Below, one piece after another: positions 10,695 through 21,240 of a stretch of 64,000 nt of DNA. This DNA is from Clytia hemisphaerica (taxonomy: Eukaryota > Cnidaria > Hydrozoa > Leptothecata > Clytiidae): NCBI GenBank assembly GCA_902728285.1, contig CACVBU010000824.1, positions 1,374,828 through 1,438,827 of the forward strand. Direction: 5' to 3'. The position numbers were made by a program, and so were the translations under genes. The notes beneath the pieces are model-generated. The model searched no databases. It worked only from the letters and a program-made list of their open reading frames with translations, and was not told where the DNA came from. Every line of letters starts with the position of its first letter. Within the stretch, counting starts at the first letter, position 1.

Positions 10695-10917
10695 ATCAGT
10701 CGGCCGGAAGAATCGGTTGGAGCATCTTTACACTGGATAAAAATTTTTCAAATTCAGAAAAACGTAGGAAAGGATTGACATCCACGAGATTCAATCATCT
10801 CAATTCGACCAATCGTTCCACTCAGTATGATGACTATGTCATCAAATTGCGACGTTCGACCATCGGTCAACGTCAGCGTAAGAAATTAAGTCAAGGGAAG
10901 CGTGGTAATCAAGTACC
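10695..10917 (+). CDS. Candidate basic exon in segmental duplication
   Basis: An open frame that includes EKRRKGLTSTRFNHLN and LRRSTIGQRQRKKLS ends at a consensus donor, GTACC|GTAAGT. The partner at about 34070-34278 keeps PTIGQRQ, KLS and RRG in frame near a GTACGT donor, but has a one-base deletion earlier, so it is disabled. Retention of the basic motif between diverged copies is the main support. The acceptor is uncertain (CCAG at 10686 puts TAA in frame). No family recognised. Confidence 0.35.
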
Positions 10918-11199
10918 GTAAGTTGAGAACCTCCGATGGTTTGAAAATAGAAATTCTCATCATTTTCACAAGGATAATTTCTGTCGCGTTAGAATTTCCA
11001 AGTTGGCTTGCGGAGAGGTATCAACTTTAGCAGAAATCTTCGACTCAAGTTCTTCTGTATAGATCTGTAGACGGAAAAATGAACATTTAAAAAGTCAAAA
11101 TTAAATAAGGGCTAAATATTTAAACAATCGTATTTCCAACTTGCATGCATTTTAAATTTTCAGCACGGGCATACATAAACTGAAATATGTCAACTTGAA

Positions 11200-11528
11200 G
11201 GGGGCGTACGGGGTCTGCGATCTCCGAAATACCGAATAATAAATAAATTTGCTAAAATTTTCGAAATTCTGTGAAAAAGTATTTTCAATTCCAATACCGA
11301 TTTTTTTGGGTATCTTTCCTAATTTTTCATCAAATTGGATTTTTCATGTATAAATTCCGAAAAAGGGGGATAGAAACTTTATAATACCGAAATTACAAAC
11401 CAAAAATTAATGGATTTCCGATACCGAAACAATTTCAGCATTCCGAAATACCGAAGGAATTTTACCCAATTACCGAAATTGCGAAAAAAGGGTAGATTTC
11501 CGCATTTCCGAAATACCATACGCCCCCC
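11200..11528. mobile_element. MITE with GGGGGCGTACGG ends
   Basis: The ends are imperfect inverted repeats (GGGGGCGTACGG and CCATACGCCCCCC). The interior is full of CCGAAATACCGAA motifs. It is flanked by ACTTGAA and ACTTAAA, a 7-bp target duplication with one mismatch. The partner segment near 34525 reads ACTTGAAGCACTTA without the insert, which shows the empty site. No coding capacity. Confidence 0.7.
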
Positions 11529-12935
11529 ACTTAAAGCACTTAAAATCCTTTGCTAGTGTATTTAAGTATGGAAGTAGCATAATACTAAAAAATCACTCCT
11601 AGAACCATTGGTAGGAAATATTCGTCATAACTAATGGAAAAATGCAGATACCTTTAAAGTGAAAATTACCGAAAACATGAGATTAAGATTTTCACTAACC
11701 TTTAACATATTTTCTTCCAAGAATTGTTCAATTTTGTATTGAAATATAAATCGTTTGCCATCTCAACAAATGTAAATCAAATATTTCTGGCTCGAATTCG
11801 ATTTATGGTTTTGTGAATTTACTTCTGAAGTAGCAGTTCCCTGTAAAATAAAGTAATTTTTTCATTAATCTGACTTAAAATATCAAACCACTACAAGAAG
11901 AACTCATTTTCAAAATGAGTCAAAGTCAGAATAAGCTAAGAAATTCTAAAACGTCTCAAAGTTTCTAAAAAGGTTAGAAATGTTAATTTTCGGGCAAAAA
12001 GATATGAGGTCCAAAAACTGCGGGCTTAGTAAAACCGGATCAGAAAATTGCAAAATGTTAGAGCTCCAAAAAGGAAAGGTTTATACATTTGAAAGTACAA
12101 ATAAAGTCAGGAAAAATGATCCTTGCTCAAAAGATTTAAATTTCAAATGAAATTCGGAAAAATTAAACTATTGTGAAAAGGTCTAAAACATTCATACTTG
12201 AGCGAGAAACTCATATTGGGTCTATAAAATTCTGAAAAAATTCAAATTAACAAAAAATCAAAAATAGTACCAGCCGCAAAATATGTTTAGAAGATAAAAA
12301 TTTAAACCCATTTACAAAAGGAAATGAGTTTGAAATTTTATAGTAAGAAAAATTATACTTTAGTTGAACTACCCTAAAAATAATATGCCCAAATTTCTTT
12401 TGGCAAGAAATCCACAAAGTATCCATGATAAAAAAAATGGACCATTAGAAACTGAAAATTCTCAATCTCAAAAAGAACGTCAAAAACTTAAAAGATCTGT
12501 TTAACGCTTCGGGTTACGAGCCAAAATTCGAACCTTTCCGAAATGGCAAGTGTTAAAATAAATAAGTAACAGTAAATAAAAGTAAGTCAATATGAATTTA
12601 AAGATTCCCAAAGGTTCAAAAATTGTGCAAATTTGTGCCAAAATCTCAACCCAATCACATTGCAGAGCAAAATAAAGTAATGTATTTAAGAAACTCATAC
12701 AAGTCACAAGATATGTATTGCAAAGAATAAAACTTAAGAAAAGTCTCACCTTAAATAAAGATTTCCATAAAAGAATTCCATAAAATAAATCATTTTGAAT
12801 TTCGTCGTGTCTTCAAAACTTGCCAGCTTTTCGCTCCACAAACGCTCTTTTAGCCTTGAATGAAAAACTGACATGATTTTATCTGATTTCGAACGCCCTC
12901 AAAATGTGCAATCACTAATATGCAATTCCCTAATG
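11529..12935. other. AT-rich non-coding part of the segmental duplication
   Basis: No supported gene. The sequence is A-rich and partly matched by 34530-35650. The minus-strand frame 12501-12749 and its partner 35286-35567 have no conserved start or domain. Confidence 0.4.
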
Positions 12936-12939
12936 ACCG

Positions 12940-13045
12940 ATTGAAATCGACATTAAGTGATTTGAAAATGAAATCGACAAGTAATGTAACAAAAGAAAAA
13001 GCTAAAAACAAAATAGTAATCATTACCCAAGAGACGTGTAGTCCC
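12940..13045 (+). CDS. Candidate Lys/Ser-rich exon, conserved in the two duplicate segments
   Basis: The frame DRLKSTLSDLKMKSTSNV, then TKEKAKNKIVIITQE, is open here and in the partner at 35680-35780, where three residues differ. No clear splice sites frame it, and the partner runs on for 30 more codons. Helical, highly charged and of unknown function. Confidence 0.25.
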
Positions 13046-13142
13046 GGTGTATTCGGTGTATTCACATAAACAATTGCTCGAAAAAACAGGTTTGAAAAGT
13101 TTTGAGATTGTTCACGTGTTTATGAAGAATCATTGTAATATT

Positions 13143-14550
13143 CAGTGGCGGCCTGGCAGGGGGTGCAGGGTGTGCAGTGCACCACCCAGAAAGACCTGAG
13201 AGGGGCGCCAAAAAAGCTTTTCAAGGGGGCGCCAAAAATTTTTTTGATCTTTGGTTGGGCGATTTGGCGCCCTTTGACACGTTTTTAGTGCCTTCTATAA
13301 GTGCAATTTTTTTTCGCCTGCGGCGCTTCCTTTTATTTTACGAATTTTTTCAAATCTACTATCAACATTGAATTGCAAAAAGTCAAAGCAAGAGAAGTGT
13401 TGTGTATCCACCAGGGGTTAAAGAGGATGCTTACCCCCAAAATGAGAGATTGATCGAAACTGCTCGCCGTGGTTTTTGTGGTCTTATGCGGACTAACTTT
13501 CTCTCGGGGTACCTAAGGCACTCCCCAATGGTCGCATGAGGTTCCGCCCGTTAACGTAAATGTTTTTTAGTTTTTTTCGAAGCATTTTGATATAGAAAAT
13601 GGGATGGGGCATGGTCAGATGGTCCCACTTGCTGAAAAATTGAAAATTTTTGAGAAAAACCTAATTTTTTAGCCAATTTTCATGATTTTGATGACGTCAT
13701 AGAATAAGAATTTGAATAACTTCTAGTAGGTAAAAGCCTTTGACTTTAAATTTTCACCAAATGTGTAAATCAATAAAAGGAAGCGATTGAAGAAAAAAGA
13801 ATTAAGATATTTTGCTGATGTCAGCATATTTCAGCAAAAACGTTTTTTTTGCGAATTTTGCTGACGTCAGCAAAAATTGAAAAAGTTTTTTTCGTAGATC
13901 GCTTCCTTTCGTCGATTTACACCATTGGTGAAAATTTGAAATCAAAAGCTTTCTCCGACTTAAAGTTATTCAAGATTTTCTTTTTATGACGTCATCAAAA
14001 TGAGGCAAAAATGAGGTTTTCTCGAAATTTTTCAATTATGGAGCAAGTGGGACCATCTGACCATGCCCCATCTCATTTTCTATATCAAAATACTTCGAAA
14101 AAAACTAAAAAACATTTACGTTAAGGGGCGGAACCTCATGCGACCATTGGGGAGTGCCTTAGGTACCCCGAGCTCCTTTTTAAAATATCTTTTGAGCTGT
14201 TTGACCTTTCTTACACCAAATTTTTTTGCCTGCGGCGCCAGAATTACAAAGAACCCTTATTCCTGCCAACTTTCGGAATTTTAGGGCCTCTTTCAGCCAT
14301 TGATCTTTAATGAAGAGTAAAGTAACACCAGGAAATAACAAGGAAATAGATATCAAGTTATCATTACCACCACCTTCGTATAAATAAAAGTTTGTTAACT
14401 CAGAGATTCCGGGCGTTACTTTCAACCAGTCACTGCTCTTACAGTTTAATATTTTCACTTAATGGTGGAGGGCGCAAATAAGGACAAAAATATCAGGGGC
14501 GCCAATTTCATTGTTTGCACCACCAAGAAAATTAAGCCAGGCCGCTACTG
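13143..14550. mobile_element. hAT-like non-autonomous element with 8-bp target duplication
   Basis: The ends CAGTGGCGGCCTGGC and GCCAGGCCGCTACTG are inverted repeats (one mismatch) starting with CAG, as in hAT elements. They are flanked on both sides by the perfect 8-bp duplication GTAATATT (13135-13142 and 14551-14558). The partner segment at 35861 lacks the element. No transposase frame remains, and the interior is occupied by a nested inverted repeat (13503-14172). The hAT assignment rests on end sequence and target length only. Confidence 0.8.
13503..14172. repeat. 670-bp nested long inverted repeat (foldback)
   Basis: The arm starting CTCGGGGTACCTAAGGCA returns inverted at the right end (TGCCTTAGGTACCCCGAG). 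Complementarity continues for well over 150 bp per arm, through the GGAACCTCATGCGACCATTGG and GGTCCCACTTGCT stretches. The centre contains a second palindromic pair around GCTGACGTCAGC. It lies entirely inside the hAT-like element, so it is a later insertion. A transcript would form a long hairpin. Confidence 0.8.
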
Positions 14551-14571
14551 GTAATATTGTAAAGTTGTAAT

Positions 14572-14772
14572 AGACCTTTTCATAAATAACGTTACGAACA
14601 TCACTTGCCTCGTTTTGTAATTATTGCCATGGTGATTATGTCCCAGCAGATTTTATTAAAACTACTTCCCTATTCGTAAAATAATCATTTAATGTCTCAG
14701 GAGACATAATCACCATGGTAATTGTTTGAATACGAGGCAAGTGATGTTCGCGACGTAATTTATGAAAAGTCT
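14572..14772. mobile_element. MITE, AGACCTTTTCATAAAT ends
   Basis: About 70 bp of the left arm (through CATCACTTGCCTCGTT and CCATGGTGATTATGTC) is repeated inverted at the right end. It is a nearly complete hairpin with a short central loop and no coding content. Confidence 0.7.
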
Positions 14773-14869
14773 CTATTTTAAACCGGATATTTTTTGTACA
14801 TCATCCGCATAGTATCATAAAGGAAAACGGGAAAACTTAGTGGAGTGTTAGGAGGGGAAGAAAGGACCT

Positions 14870-15630
14870 TATTCGCAGCAATCTAAAATCTTACTAAAAC
14901 GAAGTTTTTCAATTTTTTCAGTGGGTCCAATTGACCCTAAAGTGACTCTAAATGGGTCCAGGGCACTCAGTTGTGACTCTCGAGTCCAACCCTGACCCTA
15001 ACTGGTAGTGACCCAATAAGCGACAAATACGTCATTAAAGAACGTCACAATACGTTACTAAAGAACGTCACATTTTCGTCTAATCAAAGAAATGGTTTAG
15101 GCCCTCCACAACCCCGACCGAAAAAGTGAGTCCACCCCTCCCGGATTATTTGACTTGGTTCTAGCCATTAAATATCCACTACCGGTTGAAAATTACGCAT
15201 CCGACTTTTGATTATTTTGGAAAATTTTCACGGTGGAAATTAGAAATCTTTTCAAATTTTTGTTTACTTTTAGTCGTTTTTACCACTTTTCAGGGTAAAA
15301 ATTTAAAAGAATTTCGACTTTTTGTCCTGACAGGGTCCCAAATGTATCAAACGTTCATATCTGACAGGGTCCACTTTCTAGACTCCAGCGACACGCCCCT
15401 GTCGACCGTCAAGGTCAGTGCCCCGGGTTTCAACGAGGATTTTCAAGGACTTTTGAGAAAAAGATTTTCAAATTGTAATATTTTTCGTCTAATGGAATGA
15501 GACTTGTGAGACTTTAAGGTTTCTTTATAAGAATAAATTATATGAAAACATAAGGCTTCGATGGCAAAAATGTTAAGAACTCACAAGTTAAGAACATTTT
15601 AAGTCTTCGTGGACTGACGATTCCCCATTC
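14870..15630. other. No gene identified
   Basis: Contains GGGTCC-containing motifs (GTGGGTCCAATTGACCC, AATGGGTCCAGGGCACTC) between 14920 and 15440. The plus-strand frame 15186-15500 has no recognisable domain. Confidence 0.3.
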
Positions 15631-15631
15631 T

Positions 15632-15860
15632 TTTAAAGGGACATAACAGTACTTGCGAAATTTGTAAACAAACTGTATGCAGCAGATACAAAATCAAAAC
15701 AAATGTCACATGTCAAAATAAAAAATCAAACCAAATATGGCTAATTTTGATTGTTCAATTGTTTTACAAGTTTGTTTTGGACACGTGATTTTAATTGTTC
15801 TTTTTAATGACACGTGGTTCGTGCGATGTTTACATTTTACTACTGTAATGTCCCTTTAAA
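15632..15860. mobile_element. MITE with TTTAAAGGGACAT ends
   Basis: TTTAAAGGGACATAACAGT at the left and ACTGTAATGTCCCTTTAAA at the right are inverted with one mismatch. It interrupts a member of the TTTTATAAGAAC MITE family whose halves lie at about 15545-15630 and 15862-15990. Confidence 0.7.
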
Positions 15861-16069
15861 AACAAAAATGTTCATAAAGTTTTTTAAATAAGAACATGCT
15901 AAGAACATTTTCAGGCTTAAACTTAAAAAGTTAGGAGTACAAAAAAAGCTTCACAAAAATTTTGAATGTTCTTGTAAAAAAACATGTAGGGCAAGAATTT
16001 TTGCTTTCTCGAAATTTTGAATTGTCTTATGTAAGATTTCGTCGACTTAGATGATGATAAGATTATTGA

Positions 16070-17100
16070 ATTATTTCCACCGTTATTGATACTGACCTGA
16101 GCCTGTTCGGAAAAAGGAAGGAAGAGATTTATACAAGGAAGTATTATAAGGGTCTTCGAGTAATGAAGTAAAAGCCCAAAGGGCTAGAATCGAATCTCCT
16201 TGGTAGTATTTGAAGCCTACCAAAGTTGCACGGTCTAGCGCGGCCCGCCTGGTTTTACACAGATTTATCAAATGACAGATTGAAATTAAAATTAACAACT
16301 AAATTTCGAAAAAGATAGCACTCGAAAACAAAGGAATCGCTATATTAAATCAGACTTAAACATAAAAAGTAGGAGCACAAAAAAGCTCCACAAAAATTTT
16401 GAATGTTCTTATAAAAAACATGTAGGGCAAGAATTTTTCTTCCTCGAAATTTTAAATAGCCTTTGAATTATTTCCACCGTTATTGATGCTGACCTGAGCC
16501 TGTTCGAGAAGAGAAGAGGAGGAGATTTGTACAAGGAAGTATTATAAGGGTCTTCGAGCAAAATTACACGAATCTGATTGGTTTAGAGGAGTGCTATTAA
16601 TCGTTAATTGCACTATTGCCACTTTTTGCACTCTTCGGCGGGGGACACTTTTGTCCCCTTAGAAGATTTTCCCTTTATCCAAAAAACTATGATTTACTAA
16701 TGATTATTTACTGACGATTACCTCGGAATCGTATGTTTTGTCGGACTCGTGCAAATTACTATTTTCTCCTTTGTTACTCGTGATAAATCGTTAATTGCAC
16801 TCCAAACCGTACGATTACTAGTACAAATTATTTCTACCGTTATTGATGCTAGCCTCAGAAGTTCGAGAAGAGGAAAGCAAGAGATTTGTACAAGGAAGTA
16901 TTATAAGGGTCTTCGAGCAATGAAGTAAAAGCCCGAAGGGCTAGAATTGAATCTCCTTGATACCAAATCCTACCAAAGTTGCGCGGCCTAGTGCGGTCCA
17001 CCTGGTTTTTACACAAATGACAGATTGAAACTAAAATTTACACTAAAACTTTGAAGGAGATATCACTCGAAAACAGAGGAAGCGCTAGATTTGATCCGTC
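16070..17100. repeat. Copies of the AGCCCGAAGGGCT repeat
   Basis: The block from CCACCGTTATTGAT to CACTCGAAAACA occurs at 16078-16350, as a 5' half at 16480-16558, and again at 16835-17090. Related ends are at 19135, 35883-36168 (complete, inverted) and 42376-42421. No coding capacity. Confidence 0.6.
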
Positions 17101-18142
17101 GCAAAAATTCAGCGCATATTAATATACCTTTTGAGATTATTCGATACGATCACTTTGGACTTCATTGTCTTTGAGGGCTCCAGTTTTTCAAAGCATTGTG
17201 ATTATACTTATTATTTTCACCTCCTGTTTAGAGACCTGTAGCTCCTTCGATGTCGTGGGAAACATATTTTTGACGATGCTCTAACCTTCAAAAAGGATTT
17301 TCTTGGCTTTAACTGAGGAAAATAGGTGATGTTGGATTCATTGAAATGTTTATGGAAGGACTATATTTGAGCATTCCAATTTTTTAAATTTGGACCTAAA
17401 AAAAAATCAACGCAAACCGAGAGTACTACCGAAAAAGTAACGAAACAAATTTTTGCTGAGTAAATTAGAATATAGCGGTCGATGATTCTGACTATGCAGA
17501 TTGATTTAAAAGGATTTTTCAGCAATAAATAAACAGAATTTTACATTTTAACATCGTGTTTACTGTACAAAAATTGTTATCAAAATATCTTAAAATTTTT
17601 TCATTAATTTCAATAAACAAAATACAAATATCCCCTATAAAAATAATATCACAAAATGTAAAAATAGTGAAATTTTAAGGATTACAATAATATATTTGGT
17701 ATGAGATTGAAATGATTTAAATTAAGTCCAAAGAATGCACGTGAAGGGACGATATTTTTAGACAAAATCAGCAATTTCTTAAAAAGTGAGAAAGTTTGTT
17801 AAATATGGATACCTACAGAAGAATTTGCGATGATTTTGGGGGAGTTCTGTCATTTTTTTAACGGTCTGAATTTAACTGCAGAGTACACCCCTGTCTCAGT
17901 GACGTACTTCAAACGCACCAGAGCAACGAAGTGAAAAAGTGAAATTTCATCGGGTCTGTCACTCAAACCTTGCGTTAGCAAGTTTGTCTTGATTTACCTC
18001 AGCTGACTGATTTACCTTTAATTTCAATCTGTTTGTACTAGAAATCGTCAGTAAATAATTATTAGTAAATCATAGTTTTTTAGAAAAAGGGAAAATTTTC
18101 TCGCACTCCTCTAAACCAATCAGATTCGAGTAATTTTGCACG
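16558..18142. mobile_element. 1.6-kb inverted-repeat element
   Basis: Left GCAAAATTACACGAATCTGA and right TCAGATTCGAGTAATTTTGC are inverted. Matching continues about 150 bp inward through CTATGATTTACTAAT and ATTATTTACTGACGATT. The interior holds a copy of the AGCCCGAAGGGCT repeat and AT-rich sequence. No transposase seen. Confidence 0.6.
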
Positions 18143-19867
18143 GCTGACTATTACAATAATAATCCGCAGCAGAGATCAAAACATTCTCTTAGAATAAGAA
18201 TTAAAAAATAGTTTTGTGCTCGTTGAAAAGCTATTCATGAGTGGAACACTATTTTCAAAATAAAAATCTCAACAAAATGTGCAAACTGAAGATGAAAAAT
18301 AAAAATGAAAAAAAAATCACTTCTTCAATCTACATAATTATTATTTTCTCACAATTGATTCCTTCCGGTCAAACTTTTGGCATTGCTAATACGCATCTTT
18401 ATGCAAAAGATCAGACAACACTAATAATGAAATCTCCAGAAAATGCAAAAATACCAGTTTTACAAGCATATTTCGGCCGGAAAATCTTTTTGAAAATCGG
18501 GCACCGTCACTTTGTGCTAAGAATTAGAAAAATCTAATGAGCCAATCTCAAGAAAAGCTAGTAACAATGAACGAACGAACGGACGGACGAAGGTTAATTT
18601 AAAGAACCTCCGAGGAAGAAAGAACGAATGAATATGAGTACAAAATGAGAACCTTTCCGGAAACAGAAACCACTTGCACTATATCAACAAATGAAACAAT
18701 GTTAATTGAGTAAAGATGCTTGGTAATTTACTCAGATATAATGCAGGTTATTTATTTTTCAATGCGACAATATTGGAGTTTTTTCAAAATAATTTAGGTA
18801 CGCTATATCCAAAAGGATGAGAGCAGAATTTGATACAAGTTGATACACAGACGACAAATAAGAGACGATACAACATTATCGAGAGTTGTCGAAAAATTGT
18901 TCAGAATTCGATATTTTCTTTTACAGTAAAGAGAATTTTAGAATAAAACGATTAGTCTTAAAGTCCAAATTCCAGATCCAAACATTTTAAACCAACTATA
19001 CATGAATGATCAATATACATGATGCCTTGGGGGGAAATGAAAATACTTTTAAAAAACAGATTGAGATCAGATCAGAACATCATTCATCAAAGATGATCAA
19101 CAAGTAATAAGTAGAGTAGAGCTACACCATCGAGTTTAAAGCCCGAAGGGCTAGAGAAGAATCTGACCTTTCCCAGGCAAGAAATATAGCGGCTCCTATA
19201 CATACCACACAAAGTCAAGGCATTAAACAGCAACTTAAGCCAAAGTCATCAAAGACCGATATGAAAAAATACTAAGTCGGTCAATTGGGACGCGAATGGA
19301 GAACTATTTAACTCATTGTTTATAAATCCTTTGGGTATAAACACTTTCCAGCTAGGAACATTTTTTGAAAAATCTCAAAAATGTAAACTTTTTTTTGAAA
19401 CCCAAAACTTTAAAATGGCATTAAAGCTTGTAGCTCGAGATAGACAATGGGTTCTGTACCATTGGAGTGATATTTTTATAAGCATTCGGTTTATGCCCTT
19501 TTAAATCAAGTGGTCAGTCTTGGGATGATCAAAACACATGATACCTTGGGGAAGCGGAAAGATTAATAAAGACTGGATGGAGGCAGAAATGACTTCCGTG
19601 TCATCATCAACCTGCCCATTATCAACATTTTGACGGTTTCAGATAATTTTTCACAGTAAGCAATAATTTTTTTCTTCCATGTTAGTAAAGGGGAGGGATA
19701 AATAACTCCAATGAAAGTGTACAAAAGGAACATCGGTGCAAGGTGCATATTCTAGATATGGTTTCAAGAGCTCAACACCATCGACATGATATGTTTTCAA
19801 TCGACATGATATGTTTTGGTGAGAAAACAAATTTACTGAATACAACATTATGACATTTTTATTCTAG
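18143..19867. other. Repeat-derived, no gene
   Basis: 18360-18610 is an inverted relative of the 484-bp array head at 40560-40870 (shared GGACGGACGAA, TTTTCTTGAGATTGGCTCAT and GGCCGGAAA motifs). 19135-19170 carries an AGCCCGAAGGGCT end. The rest is AT-rich and without supported genes. Confidence 0.45.
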
Positions 19868-19918
19868 AAATGGTATCCAGGGCTCAATTAGAGAGAAGTA
19901 TCAATCATCACCGTCGGG
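19868..19918 (+). CDS. E1 exon copy (MVSRAQLERSINHHRR)
   Basis: A 51-nt exon between acceptor TTTATTCTAG and donor GGG|GTATGT. The frame after a leading AA is MVSRAQLERSINHHRR, leaving one G (phase 1). It matches E1 at 21241 and 23002 with mostly silent codon changes. The E2 copy that follows at 20120-20158 is 39 nt instead of 41, so the pair does not stay in frame. Probably a damaged family member. Confidence 0.5.
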
Positions 19919-20119
19919 GTATGTTCTGCAAATTCATTTCAAGTCGGCAATATCAAGCTTCGATTAACTACCTGAGGTAAAATTTGAGAAAAGCTTAAAG
20001 TTGGATGAAATATGAAGTCAATTCCAACAATCTTCGTAGAAAATGAATTTTCTATTAGCAAAGAAAACGTGAAATGTGAAATTCTGAGTTGAACAAACCT
20101 TTTACTATTTTATTTTAAG

Positions 20120-20158
20120 AGTCGATAAGAAAGGACAGGATTATCGTCAACCTAAGAA
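20120..20158 (+). pseudogene. E2 microexon copy with 2-nt deletion
   Basis: Encodes SIRKDRIIVNLR but has AAGAA instead of AAGAAAA before GTGAGT, so it leaves in the wrong phase. Its acceptor is TTTTAAG rather than TTTTTAG. Confidence 0.5.
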
Positions 20159-20299
20159 GTGAGTGATATAACTTTGTAATTAACATTTATGCAAGGTGCA
20201 TATTCAACTCACAAGCTCAGTATCAGCGAACCATCCAACACCATCGACATGATGTTTCGATAAGAGAACAAATTTACTGAATGGACATTATGACATTTT

Positions 20300-20535
20300 T
20301 ATTTTGGAAAAATGGTTTCCAGATCCCAATTAGAAAGATCAATTCAACACAATGGACATGGTATGCTTTGGCCAGAAAACAAATTTACTTAATAAAACAT
20401 TAGGACATTTTTATTCTAGAAATGGTTTCCTGGGAGCACAATTAGAGCGAACAATCCAACACAATTAACATGGTATGTTTTGGGGAGAAAAGAATTTTAC
20501 AGAATACAACATTACGTCATTCTTATTCTAGAGAG
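20300..20535 (+). pseudogene. Degenerate tandem E1 copies
   Basis: E1-like units recur about every 110-130 bp: near 19750, at 20308-20360 (MVSRSQLERSIQHNGHG, acceptor AG changed to GG), at 20420-20471 (2-nt insertion, then TAG and TAA) and the head of another at 20535. The intron stretch TTTACTGAATACAACATTATG is repeated with them, so exon plus intron were copied together. Confidence 0.55.
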
Positions 20536-21240
20536 AGGATGATGTGAAGCAATCTTTCAAAGCTCAACTCAAAATAAAAAGTTGCAGTCTTTCATTTCGA
20601 ATGACGAAATTCAAGCCAGCTGCAGTGATAATACATCAACAAGCGTAAAATAGAGCAATCTGATAAAATTTTCACACCACAAACGATTACATACTTGTAA
20701 CATATGTGACTATGCAAAGCACATCTCGACGCTAGCAATTTAATTGTTCACTCATCCTTAAAATATGTCATAGGCGATATCCAATCGTACTTGACTTATT
20801 ATCGAGGTACGCCTTATCATTCAGACAGGTGCAATGCTCTGTCAACCGGCCCTAGGGCCAAAAAAAATAAAAAAGCCGAGATAAAACCCTTAACGTTTCT
20901 TATTTTTTATGTAACATGAAAACCACATATAGTTATTTGGCAAGAACTACCCTCTCTTTGAAGCAATTAATTTTCAACATTCAAAAAATCCAGACATTCA
21001 ATTATTCTCTGACAAAGAGTAATAATGTGCTGGTACGCCAGGATATCGCCATTGATATAGCGTACCTCGTCAAATGCAGTGTGAAATTCTTTCGCGCTAC
21101 CATTTTGCTTTCCTTCGCGCCCCCAGATCAAAGGTGCTATTAATATGAATCCCCTCTGCTCGCGATTGCGCAAGTTCTTTTTCCCCCTTTTTACTACTTT
21201 CCCCGTTGAGGGTACCGAGCGTGCATTTTTTCTGGTGTAG

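Larger units (their letters stand above)
8570..13134 (+). repeat. Segmental duplication, copy 1 (partner 31230-35870)
   Basis: The two regions align in order over about 4.5 kb with many indels. Shared landmarks include TTAAAAAGCTTTCTTTT (8840/32167), CACGTTATTTG (9597/32725), ATCGATAAGAAAGTTG (10306/33641) and the last part around 12940/35680. Copy 1 alone carries the elements at 11200-11528 and 13143-14550. Copy 2 alone carries those at 31476-32149 and 33247-33515. The duplication therefore predates these insertions. Confidence 0.7.

Noticed and set aside
18241-18537. 98-codon plus-strand frame
   Set aside because: Overlaps an inverted copy of the 484-bp repeat family; no conserved start or domain.
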